Assembly: GCA_039621445.1 (NCBI GenBank)
Contig: CP154954.1
Span: 45,983,847-46,047,846 of the forward strand
Direction of reading: 5' to 3'
DNA length: 64,000 nucleotides
Source: Euglena gracilis
Taxonomy: Eukaryota > Euglenida > Euglenophyceae > Euglenales
Positions 42,136 to 50,939 of the stretch are shown one piece after another. Below the pieces are notes generated by a model. That model saw only the letters and a list, made by a program, of their open reading frames with translations, ran no database searches and was not told the DNA's origin. Every line of letters begins with the position of its first letter. Position 1 is the first letter of the stretch. A program made the translations under genes and the position numbers.

Positions 42136-43280
42136 GCCGGGGGCCCAAAAATGGAAATTTTCAAAGGAATTTTGCCTGGGTTGACAGGCACCAGGGTCCA
42201 AACCCGAACGGGGGGTTGGGTCGGTTTTGGACGAACAAACAAACACCCTACAGCACCCCCCCAGGGTTGTATGGGAATCACTGCAACCCTATGGGTGGTG
42301 GGGGGGGGTCGACCCCCCCACCCAGGCTTGTATGGGAATCTCGGAGGAGGGGGGGGACCCCCTGCCAAAACTGGGGGGCCCCCCCTCCTGCCTCCAGTTT
42401 TCTGTCACCGGAACTTCTCGACATTGAGTACAAAATTTCATATTAAGCCCCAACGGGGTCCTAAAATACACACCCGGCGCAAAGCGCCGGACCATATTTC
42501 TGGGGGTTCTGGGGGCTGATTTTTAGGAAGGAGTTTTCTGGGGGTTTAAGACGGGGGGGAGCTCTCCTCCTTCGGGGGGGGAACCACTTTTTGGGGTCAA
42601 TCGTGTGGCGTGTTGTGCCGGAAAAAGTGACAAGGATGGCAAAAATCACGGCCCCAGCGGGGGACCCTGGGCCACCTGAGGGGAGGGCTGGGATGAATGG
42701 GAAGCCTGAAGGAGGGGGGGGGGGCGGATTCCCCCTCACAACACGGAAGGGGGTCGACCTCCTCCTCTGAAGGGGACCCAGACAGCTTTCAGTTGGACCG
42801 GTTGGACAGTTGAAATTGGTCAAGAATCCACATTCCCAAAGAAGAGCCAAACCCGGCCCGGCCCCGCCCAGTCCAGTGGACTTGTCCCCGGAACGCGCAG
42901 CTGGCCCTGGAGATTTGCAGGAAACCGTGGAAAAATTGCAGATGTCAATTCTGTTCCTGCAATGCCTTAGCGACCCTTTGTCACCCCGTAGACCTTTCTG
43001 CAATTTTTGTGCAATTTTTCCACAACTGTTTTTATTTTCCTCCCTTCGACCGCATGATTTTCAAAATTGAAGGTCTCTGCATTCAATAAATTAGTTTTGA
43101 TTATGGGTTAAAAAAAATCGAAAAATGAAAAAAAAATTCAAAATACCTCCAGGAATCAAAGGAAATCACTGGGGGATCTGTTTTTCAACAATGTTGCGCC
43201 TGTGTGGCTGAGAGGATATCCGGCATATTACGCCATCGGGAATGCAGTTGCCATTGGGTGCTGCCCAGCCACGCACAGAC

Positions 43281-43468
43281 CTTCTCTGGGAAGACGCCAT
43301 CCTTCGGGTGCAGGTACTGAGTTTCCCCATTCGGGAAGACACGGTAGATGGCGAAACTCTCAATTCGGGGCTTGAACTTTGTGCGCAGCTGGGCTCCAAG
43401 TGCAAGGCATTGTTCCTTGCGGGCAAAATACATGATGTTCAACCCCTCATCCATTTCTGCTGCGCCAC
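43281..43468 (-). CDS. psaD: PsaD polyprotein, unit 1, central exon
   Basis: 188 nt, TTTCAG ... [67 protein letters not shown]. It is intact. It carries the most amino-acid changes of the three standard central exons (DEGLNIM, FAIY), so unit 1 is a distinct PsaD isoform rather than a recent copy. Confidence 0.93.
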
Positions 43469-44551
43469 CTGAAATTAAAAAAAAAGTTTGGCTCAATGGG
43501 TGCAATGGAGAAAATCAATTGAATAAATGAACCAACTGAACAAATGAACCCCAAAACCAATTTGCGTCGCCACCTGAGCACGCACTCCTCCCTCTGAAAA
43601 ACCAGCCCCAAATGAACCAGCCCCGGGTGAATCAGCCAAGTTGATGGTCCCAACGACCAACCTCTCAACAACCAAATCCACCAAATTGTGGTCCTCAGGT
43701 GGCCAGTATGGCAAGGCGAATCCGCCATGCTGATGGCCCTTGGTGAACAACGGGTAAACTGTCGTTTCCAAGTCATTGTCAGTCCAGAGGTGAGACATTC
43801 TAACCTTGGCAATGTTCCTCAACCGCATTACACCGCGATTACACCATCCCCCCAAGTCAACGGGATAGTGATTTTTTTTGCATGAAAACCTTGAGGTAAA
43901 CTTCGTTCAAACATTCAAACAATCATTCATTCAACCAGCAAAATAAAAGCCAAAATGAAAGTCACCCATGCAGCAGATCTTCCAAAGCCTGAAATCCCGG
44001 AAACCTCACTTTGAGGTTGGTTGAGGTCAAGGGTTGTGGCCATGTCGTGCTTCTTTAACAAACAGAAAAATTCCTTTCCCGTCGAAAGAATATTTTTGAA
44101 AATTGGCGTCCCTGGCAGGGGATTTCTTAAGGACCCCCCCCCCCCCCCGGGGGGTCCAACCTCTGGGTGGCAAAAAGGGCTCCATGCGGAAAACCGCGGG
44201 TGACCAAATTGTGGGTCGGGCCGACCTGTGGTCGGCCCGGCCTGTGTGGGTGGCTTACCGACCTGTGTGGGTCGGGCCGACCCACAATATTCCGCACTAC
44301 CCCCCCCCTTTTGGAAATTTAAGCCCCCCCCCCCTGAAAAAAACTTATGTCCAAATCACCCCAAAACCAGTCAAAACCCACTGAAATGGCTCCAGCCCCA
44401 ATCGGGGGTGAATATGCCAAAACTTGGGGGCAAAATGCCCATTTTTGGCCACTTTTGGGAAAAGCATGGGGGGTGCTCCCCGGGCAGTCAATTAGGGGGG
44501 GGGGGTTGAAACATTTTTTCAAAGGGGGGGGGGCGTTTGGTCAATTAGGGG

Positions 44552-44733
44552 GGGGGGTAACAAAATCCCTTTGCTGCCGGACCGTTTTGTGAGCATGCGC
44601 AATCAGACACCCATTGTCGGAGGGCGCCTTCGGCGCCCTTGGTCGTCTAGCGGGGGGGGGGGACCGTTCTGTGAGCATCCGCAATCAGACACCGATTGTC
44701 GGATGGCGCCTTCGGCGCCCTTGGTCGTCTAAC
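44552..44733. repeat. Duplicated TTCG-loop hairpin unit
   Basis: Two copies of a unit of about 95 bp: GTGAGCATGCGCAATCAGAC ... GGCGCCTTCGGCGCCCTTGG. Each carries a GGCGCC-TTCG-type stem, whose C(TTCG)G loop is among the most stable known tetraloops. Confidence 0.8.
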
Positions 44734-44846
44734 CCGAAGCCTAACCCCAACCCTAACCCGAAACCCTAAACCTAACCCTAACCTTGAACGTAACCCGAAC
44801 CCTAACCCTAAACCAAACCCTAACCTTAAACGTAACCTGAACCCAG
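44734..44846. repeat. Degenerate telomere-like CCCTAA/CCCTAAA tract
   Basis: Runs of AACCCTAACCC, AACCCTAAACC and AACCCGAACC variants, mixing 6- and 7-nt units. A second tract is at 45195-45295. Because both lie inside the arms of a foldback element, this is not a chromosome end. Confidence 0.75.
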
Positions 44847-45194
44847 GGGGGGGGGAAATGCGCTCGCCCGGCCTCGGAAAAAATGCGCAAAAATCACGAA
44901 AATGCAAAAATTACCCAAAAAAACATGCAAAAATGGCACCAAATTTGAAGAAATTATGCAGAATAGTGAGGAAAATGTACGTTTCAAAAAAAAATCAAAA
45001 ATTTCAAATTTTTGCAAAAAAATTGCAAAAATGGTCAAAAAATGCGAAAATTTTGGAAAATCACAAAAAATGTGCCAAAAAGCAAAAAAATGTGCTGAAA
45101 AAAACGAAAAAATGCACAAAAAATGCGCAAAAATGCGCATTTTTAGAAAATTTGAAAAAATGCGCAAAAATGCGAAACGGATTTCCCCCCCCTG

Positions 45195-45295
45195 CTGAAC
45201 CCTAACCCCAACCCTAACCCGAAACCCTGACCCTATACCAAACCCTAATCCGAACCCTGACCCAAACCCTAACCCTGACCCTGACCCAGTTTGTA
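45195..45295. repeat. Second degenerate telomere-like tract
   Basis: AACCCTAACCCCAACCC, AACCCTGACCC and AACCCTAATCC variants in the same orientation as the tract at 44734, separated from it by the A-rich centre of the element. Confidence 0.7.
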
Positions 45296-46394
45296 GGTAT
45301 GTGCAAAGACAATGTTTTTCCCAAAAGTGGCCCAAAATGGGCATTTTCCCCCCAAGTTTTTGCATATTCACCCCCGATTGGGAGTTTTGGAGTGGGTTTT
45401 GACTGGTTTTGGGGTGATTTGGACATAAGTTTTTTTTCAGGGGGGGGCTTAAATTTCAAAAAGGGGGGGGGTAGTGCGGATAATTGCGTTTCCTACCGAC
45501 AAGGTCGGCCCGACCCACACAGGTCGGGCCGACCCGCAATTTGGTCACCCGCGATTTTCCGACCGGGGCCGGCAAAAAGGCTGCTGGCTGGATTTGAGCT
45601 GGCTGGCTGGACCCCCCTTAGTTGCACTTAGGCTTCTTGTCTGTTTATGGCCGGCGCTAACTTCGCTTCTGGCCCAGTTTGCTGCGTGGTGAGTGGCCAG
45701 GGACCCCTGGACCCCCCCCCCGGGGGGGGGGGGGGGGGGGGGGGGCGGGGGGCGGGGCTGGGCTGGGCTGGGGGCTGGGCTGGGCTGGGCTGGGTCGGTG
45801 AAAAACAGAATTTTCCAAAAAAATTGCCATTTTCGACATTTTGGTGGATGGAGCTAGATTAAGGCTAGGGGGCTGTGATGGAGGAAGCTGTGTGAGTGGA
45901 AAAAATGCACCAGAAGCCTGGGTTGGCATTTTTCAGCCAAAATTTGGTGCTGAAGACCCAAAAACCACCCAAAGATGCCATTTTTGGCCATTTTGACCCC
46001 TTTTCGAACCTTATTTCGGTGGACCCGGCGGGGGGGGGGGGGCACTTTCCACTCTGAAAAAAACCAGTCAGTCACTTTTTCCAAAAAACCAGTCAGTCAC
46101 TTCACCCCCCCCTGGGGGGATCGGCCACTCTTGAATGCGCTTATGTTGGCAAAGCACTATCGCCAAAAATCTCAAAAAATTCCCAAAAATCCACCCCACC
46201 CCGGGTGGGGGGGGGGCTCTTGGCCAGAAAACCAGTCAGCCATCTGAAAAAAACCAGTCAGTCACGGGGGGGGGGGGGGGTCTGGGCCAAAAACCAGTCA
46301 GTCACTCCGAAAAAAGCAGTCACCCACCCCCTGTGGGGGGGGGGTGGCCAGTGCTTAAGCAATTGTCTGCTCCTGGACCACTGGACCAGAGGGC

Positions 46395-46596
46395 CAGGCT
46401 TCTTTTTAAGACCCCCGGGGGGGAGGGGGGGTCCCCCCCACCCACCCAGGGTGGCGCGGGACCCCCCCCCCCAAAGTCGGGCCCATTAAAGGCAATTTTC
46501 AAAAATTTTCGGCGCAAAGCGCCGAAAAGGTATACCCGGCGCCTCCGGCGCGGGACCCCCCCCGGGGGGGGGGTTGCTGACTTAAAAAGGAGCCCG
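46395..46596. mobile_element. CAGGCTTCTTTTTAAG-family element with 8-bp TSD
   Basis: 202 bp, CAGGCTTCTTTTTAAGACC / GACTTAAAAAGGAGCCCG, flanked by CAGAGGGC and CAGAGGAC (7 of 8). It has a central TTTTCGGCGCAAAGCGCCGA hairpin. Confidence 0.85.
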
Positions 46597-46701
46597 CAGA
46601 GGACCAACCGCAGGATTTTTTGCCCATTTGCCCCCTTTTTTAAAAAAATACATTTCTGAAAACAAGCAAATCCCTCACCTTCCTCCCACACAACAAAAAT
46701 C

Positions 46702-46845
46702 ACCGATTGGGAGGGGTACAAAGCTGCTGGATGGCTTCCCACCCCCAGGTGGATGGGGTCCACTTCGGCTTCACCGATTGGGAGGGGTACAAAGCTGCTG
46801 GATGGCTTCCCACCCCCAGGTGGATGGGGTCCACTTCGGCTTCAC
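46702..46845. repeat. 71-bp tandem duplication next to a psaD exon
   Basis: Two perfect or near-perfect copies of ACCGATTGGGAGGGGTACAA ... GTCCACTTCGGCTTC, period 71 bp. It lies 85 bp from the donor site of the 46930-47083 exon. Confidence 0.9.
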
Positions 46846-46929
46846 TGACACCCTGTCCTGAAACCCTCCTCTGGGGGCCAAACTGCCCTCTTTCCTCACC
46901 ATCCTGAACAAAAAAAAAGCAATCCTCAC

Positions 46930-47083
46930 CTGTTGGGAGCTCATAGATCTGGGTCTTGGGACTTGTCCAAGTGATGGCGTAATATTCTTCGGTTTTTGCT
47001 GCTGACAGCAAAGTACCAGTGCTCCCCTTGTACCTTGCAAACACTTCTGGGAACTTCGACTTGGGAACCTCACCCAAAGCGTC
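46930..47083 (-). CDS. psaD: PsaD polyprotein, unit 1, N-domain exon
   Basis: 154 nt, AATGCAG ... CCAACAG|GTGAGG, phase 0 in, 1 out. [52 protein letters not shown]. Intact. Changes relative to U3 ([16 protein letters not shown]) fit the divergence seen in the U1 central exon. Confidence 0.92.
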
Positions 47084-47132
47084 CTGCATTGCAGCAACCA
47101 TCAAAACAGAATGTTGTGAAATCCAAACACAC

Positions 47133-47177
47133 CCGCAAGTCCCAGAAAACTGGCAGCTGGGTGCTCAATGCTTCAGC
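47133..47177 (-). CDS. psaD: PsaD polyprotein, unit 1, 15-codon exon (most 5' exon found)
   Basis: [27 protein letters not shown] ... TTGCGG|GTGTGT, phase 0. By analogy the next exon upstream should carry PAWTVPDL...AVAK and then either a linker or the presequence. I searched the next 2.5 kb on this strand and found no match, so the 5' end of the gene lies further right or beyond the window. Confidence 0.85.
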
Positions 47178-47551
47178 CTGAGGTGGAACGAAAACAAATT
47201 TTTCAGCCAACAGGGTGACATTGGGAAACAGTGAAAAAAAAATGCAGTTCTCAGCAATGAAAAGTACCCCCTTTTGGCACTCCCTCACAAAACACCCATG
47301 GGACCCGGTTTCTCCTCAAGACCATTTGGCTTTCCACCAGAAAAAAGTCACTGAGTGGACCACCCGGGGGTTCCCCTGGCTGGAACGAACACTTCCTTCA
47401 GCGCTGTGAAAAAATGCACCAGCAGACTCCGACTTAAGTGCACGGGGCGATTGGACCACTGAGTAATGCCGTTGAGGGCGTGACACTGATTTGGGCACTA
47501 ACCAGGGGTTTTTTTTAGTCGTGGACCCCCGGAATTTTCTGGTGTCCACAG

Positions 47552-47926
47552 GTGAACCACAAAAATTTTTGTGGTGTCCACAAAAAATTTTGTGGTCCAC
47601 AAAAATTGATTGAGGATCGAAAAAAAGTAAAAATTACACCTAAAGGCGGATTGATCTTTAGACACCTCAGCCACATTGTGAGCCTTGGCCCCGGCTCAAT
47701 CCACGAAGCGTGGCAGTTGAAATTAGACAGATTGCTATCGAGAGTTCTCAAGCAGACGTGCTGTATAGAGAACTTACCCAACAAGGATACCATCAAAAAG
47801 TTGAGTACTGGCGACGATGAAGCGGAATTCCGCTTCATGGAAGCAGAAACACGCGACATTATCGTGGGGCTTTGGCATGGCTGCAGACATTGGGAGCATT
47901 CTGGGGCATTGTGGGATGTCAGTTGA
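47552..47926 (+). CDS. Unrecognised open frame, weak candidate
   Basis: 124 codons with a second half that looks protein-like (IHEAWQLKLDRLLSRVLKQ, DDEAEFRFMEAETRDIIVGL) but a first half lying in the dispersed GTGTCCACA repeat. I recognise no family. It could be an exon of an element-encoded or neighbouring gene, or chance. Confidence 0.2.
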   Translation: MNHKNFCGVHKKFCGPQKLIEDRKKVKITPKGGLIFRHLSHIVSLGPGSIHEAWQLKLDRLLSRVLKQTCCIENLPNKDTIKKLSTGDDEAEFRFMEAETRDIIVGLWHGCRHWEHSGALWDVS

Positions 47927-48113
47927 GTGCCAAGTGCCTCAATGCCTGAAAAAGTGCCTGAAAAATCGACAATGCCATGTGCTTTGTTTTGAGGTAGGAG
48001 CCAGAAAGCCACTTCATTGCTATAGTGTCAGATCTTCAACTTGACCATTCAATGAAAGACCACATTCAGTAAAGTTTTTCATTCTGGTTTTTGCCTTTTT
48101 TGCACTATGAGAT

Positions 48114-48488
48114 AATACCATCCCCCCCCCCGAGCTATTCCCCCCCCCCCCCGAGCTATTCCCATTGGGGGTACGGGAATAGCTCACTGTCATAGCACTT
48201 TTTATAAAGAACTTCCTAAGAAAGTGGTCAAAAATTGACGTTTTTGGACCATTTTCAAAAATCACCTTTTGGCAAATGTGCTCAAAATTGACCATTTTTT
48301 GCGAACATCCAAAAAAGTTGCCAAAAATGACCCCTTTTGGGGTGCTCGAGGGTCGGGTATGGGAATAGCTCGGGGGGGGACCTAGGTCCCCCCCCGAGCT
48401 GTTCCCCCCCCCCCCCGCACTGTTCCCATTGGGCCGTAAAGGGTCCCGGGGACGGGAATAGCTCGGGGGGGGGGGGGGCATGGTAATA
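48114..48488. mobile_element. Foldback with GAGCTATTCCC/GGGAATAGCTC repeats
   Basis: Ends AATACCATCCCCCC and GGGGGGCATGGTAATA. Inside are paired CCCCGAGCTATTCCC and GGGAATAGCTCGGGG motifs, two or more per arm, and an AT-rich centre with GGACCATTTTC. Foldback design as at 37.3 and 57.3 kb. Confidence 0.75.
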
Positions 48489-49282
48489 ATAATGTGAGAC
48501 GTTCTTCGTTGTTATTGGGATTGGAATATCGTTTGGTGATCATTGTTGATCATTTCAATTCATACTATTTTTGTTACGGATTCTTTCAAAGCGGTTTTCC
48601 GCTTCCTTTTTGGTGTGCAAACATTATGCAAATTTTTGCATTACATTCTGTATGATTCGTTGTGTTCAGTTTTCGTTGCACATCTCCTGCTTTTGAAAGA
48701 AAAAAAAACATTCAAAAAAAAAAAGACACCAGTTGACACCAAAAAAATAAAGACAAAAAAAAACCATTTTAGCACACACAAACAACAGACAATAATAAAC
48801 CACCAGAAAAAAAAAAAAAAAAGGGGAATGCAATATTTAGCGCTTCCATTTTTTAATTTTTCTGTTTCGTTCCTTCGGGGCCTACGGCAGCAGAAACAAA
48901 CAAACAAACTTATTTTTGTCGGTTCCTCCTGTTCATGTATTTTTTGATTGGTTTTGTTGATTTTACTAGAATTCGAAAAATAAGTTGGCCTTTTTAGGTC
49001 TGTTTTCGACTGTATAGGTCTCCTTTACTGTGAGCCAAACGTCCACCGGAATTGGCCAAAATCAGAACCTCTTCAAAAAAAATCGAAAATATGACCCTTT
49101 TTGGAAGTAGTTTTCCGCTTCCTCTTCTGTTTTTAGAGCACCAGAATTTTTGGCCAACTTACGCCGCCCGAGTCAAATATGTTCAAAGAAGATTGCTTCA
49201 TTGCTGTTGATGAGAAAGAAAATGATGCAAATGTCAGCAGGCGGTGGGAAATTTTTTGGTGTCCACATGTGAACCACACTAC

Positions 49283-49392
49283 ACAAAAATCGTCCATGTC
49301 ACCCGGACACACCGTGTGTCCGGGTTATGGGCGCCGAAGGCGCCCATAACCCGGGTACACGGTGTGTCCGGGTTACAATGGACGATTTTTGT
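49283..49392. repeat. 110-bp near-perfect palindrome
   Basis: Arms ACAAAAATCGTCCATGTCAC ... GTAACAATGGACGATTTTTGT with inner GACACACCGTGTGTCC/GGGCGCC stems around a GAA loop at 49336-49338. It directly follows a GGTGTCCACATGTGAACCAC unit. It would form a cruciform or, in RNA, a long hairpin. Confidence 0.93.
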
Positions 49393-49418
49393 CTATATCC
49401 GTTGACTAAGAGGCCCAA

Positions 49419-49571
49419 GACACACACTGTGTCTCGTGGAACTTAGCCACGCAATGTCTACCCCGTATTTTTTTGCGATTTTTTGTCAAATTTTCAGTTC
49501 ACGAGGACACACACTGTGTCTCGTGGACTGCCAGTCCACGAGACACAGTGTGTGTCCTCGTGAACTGAAAA
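49419..49571. repeat. 81-bp perfect palindrome plus partial copy
   Basis: 49491-49571 pairs TTTTCAGTTCACGAGGACAC with its exact complement over about 39 bp around GCC. A partial copy (GACACACACTGTGTCTCGTG) sits at 49420. Self-complementary GACACACACTGTGTCTC cores link it in style to the neighbouring palindrome, but the sequences differ. Confidence 0.92.
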
Positions 49572-49697
49572 AATCAAGAATTCCCACTGGTCCGACCAAC
49601 AAGTGCCCCCCAATAACTTGGCTCAGAGCATAAAGGTTTCTCGTGGACAAGTTTTACCACATTCCACTACCTGTCCTTGCAGTTTTTTCTTTCGGAA

Positions 49698-50033
49698 AAT
49701 GAAGAAGACCGCAAACAGTGTGGACCGCATGCTCCCCCGACCCCCGAAACCAGATGAATTTGTTGCTACACTGGAAAAGTATTTGGTCGATTTGCAGAAG
49801 GGCGCTGCTGTTGACCCAGAACAGTGTTTTGGGCCAAGGTTTTAGGGGGGCCCAGGGGCGACCGCGGCGCCTTCGGCGCCGCGGTCCCCGCCCCTGGGCT
49901 CCCCCTAACTCTTGGCCCAAACACAGTTTTTGACACAATACACGGTACGTTGTTGGCCAACGTGTTGGAAGAGAACCCAAAATGGACCGCAAAGGCTGAG
50001 CGTGTTGCTGTTACACGCCTGTTGGAGTTCTAG
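49698..50033 (+). CDS. Candidate small gene, interrupted by a hairpin intron
   Basis: MKKTANSVDRMLPRPPKP, DEFVATLEKYLVDLQKG, AAVDPEQCF, then after removal of a 99-bp hairpin DTIHGTLLANVLEENPKWTA and KAERVAVTRLLEF followed by TAG: about 78 residues. I recognise no family. Codon usage and sequence texture are protein-like and unlike the surrounding element DNA. The split and repair by a direct-repeat-flanked hairpin support reality. Start chosen at the first Met of the open stretch. An alternative is that it is one exon pair of a larger gene continuing at 50.14 kb. Confidence 0.45.
49829..49927. mobile_element. Hairpin insertion in the 49.7-kb gene (nonconventional intron)
   Basis: TGGGCCAAG..TTAGGGGG-type arms on both sides of a GCGGCGCCTTCGGCGCCGC centre make almost the whole 99 bp one hairpin. 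Direct repeats CAGTGTTTTG and CAGTTTTTG flank it. No GT...AG pair fits. Removal at the direct repeat joins PEQCF to DTIHG in frame. Exact borders are uncertain by several nt. Confidence 0.6.
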
Positions 50034-50137
50034 CAGGCGTGTAAACCATCCGGGGGGGTAAGCAGGGAGAGGAGGAGGGGGGTTGGGGAACGAAGGTGGG
50101 TGCGAGGGATGCGGAATAAAAATTAGAGGAGATAAAA

Positions 50138-50442
50138 TTGGATGGAAAGGAGAAACAGTATGAGGACCTGGATGGCTTTTTTTCCGCATGGGCTGGTTGG
50201 GTCATTGACCCCAGATATTTGTTTGATGAGGCTACCCTCATCAATCAAGCTGAGCAACAACGCCGGGCACAGTGTGGCACCACATTCAAATTCGAGACAT
50301 ACCTGCCTTCTACTGTCCGAGGTCATTTCAACTCTCTCGCACGGGTGTTCACATCTGTTGACCCGGACGGCATTCTGGTTCCATCTTCCAAAAAACAGTT
50401 TCCGCAACTGAACCGCCTCATGACGTCGGCTCTGTGTTGGTC
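50138..50442 (+). CDS. Candidate exon of an unrecognised protein
   Basis: About 100 codons: GKEKQYEDLDGFFSAWAGWV, IDPRYLFDEATLINQAEQQ, ETYLPSTVRGHFNSLARVF, DPDGILVPSSKKQFPQLNRL, ending TGGTCA|GTAAGG, a standard donor. The STVRGHFNSLARVF part is reminiscent of the helical core-binding region of tyrosine recombinases, but I cannot confirm that. It may follow the 49.7-kb segment in one transcript. Confidence 0.4.
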
Positions 50443-50939
50443 AGTAAGGCGTAACGCTGGGTTACTCGTTACGTCTCCTCGTTGTCTGTTATGCCGTTCC
50501 GTGTCCCGACGACTATTGTTCCAAATTCGCGCCAACTGTCTCTCAGCTGTTACAGCTCACGGTTGTCCGGTGACCATCTTTCCACTGCCCTGCTGCATTG
50601 CATTAGATGTAGAACACCTCGCATTTCTGGCAAACACCTTTTATTTTTCAGTCCACGAACTTGCAGGCACAGCATCCCTCCAGTGGCGCACGCCGTCTGC
50701 TCCTCATGTGCCTTCTCATAGGCACTACGTCACATCACCATGAGGGACCACTTGTGCTTGGGTCTGACGTTTGGGATGGGGTGCTGGGTATGGAGGGGGG
50801 GGCTGGCTTTGCACGCCTTTCCTGTGTGTCACTGGTTTTGAAAGCTCCGGAGCGGAGCCTCGCTTCAACCCTTTCTGCCACAGATTACATTCTCCAGAAC
50901 AGCCCTCACAAACGATGTAAAATGGCTCCTCTCCGAGGC

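Larger units (their letters stand above)
44187..45561. mobile_element. Large foldback element with telomere-like core
   Basis: 1.37 kb. Inverted ends CGGAAAACCGCGGGTGACCA and TGGTCACCCGCGATTTTCCG are followed by GGGTCGGGCCGAC palindromes, a C-run/TTTAAGCCCC block, and long arms (about 190 bp) of TTTTGGGGTGATTTGGACAT and similar. The middle has a duplicated GGCGCCTTCGGCGCC hairpin unit, degenerate CCCTAA repeats on both sides, and an A-rich AAAATGCGCAAAAAT region. No transposase recognised. Confidence 0.82.
43469..46929. other. Intron (unit 1)
   Basis: Holds the 44.2-45.6-kb foldback with telomere-like sequence, the 46395-46596 element, ACCAGTCAGTCAC repeats (46050-46310) and a 71-bp tandem duplication. 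No coding supported. Confidence 0.5.
47178..49282. other. Region upstream of the last psaD exon found
   Basis: Contains a segment (47520-47760) with GGTGTCCACAGGTGAACCAC and a CTCAGCCACATTGTGAGCCT block shared with the 2.8-4.0-kb element, a 125-codon plus-strand frame (47552-47926), the foldback 48114-48488 and an A-rich tract (48690-48830). No promoter identified. Confidence 0.45.

Noticed and set aside
44734-45295. Chromosome end (telomere)
   Set aside because: Tracts are degenerate, internal, and enclosed within a foldback element with unique sequence on both sides.
48641-48907. Apparent hydrophobic 88-residue protein (minus strand)
   Set aside because: Translation of an A-rich low-complexity tract; F/V/C-rich only because of poly-T codons.
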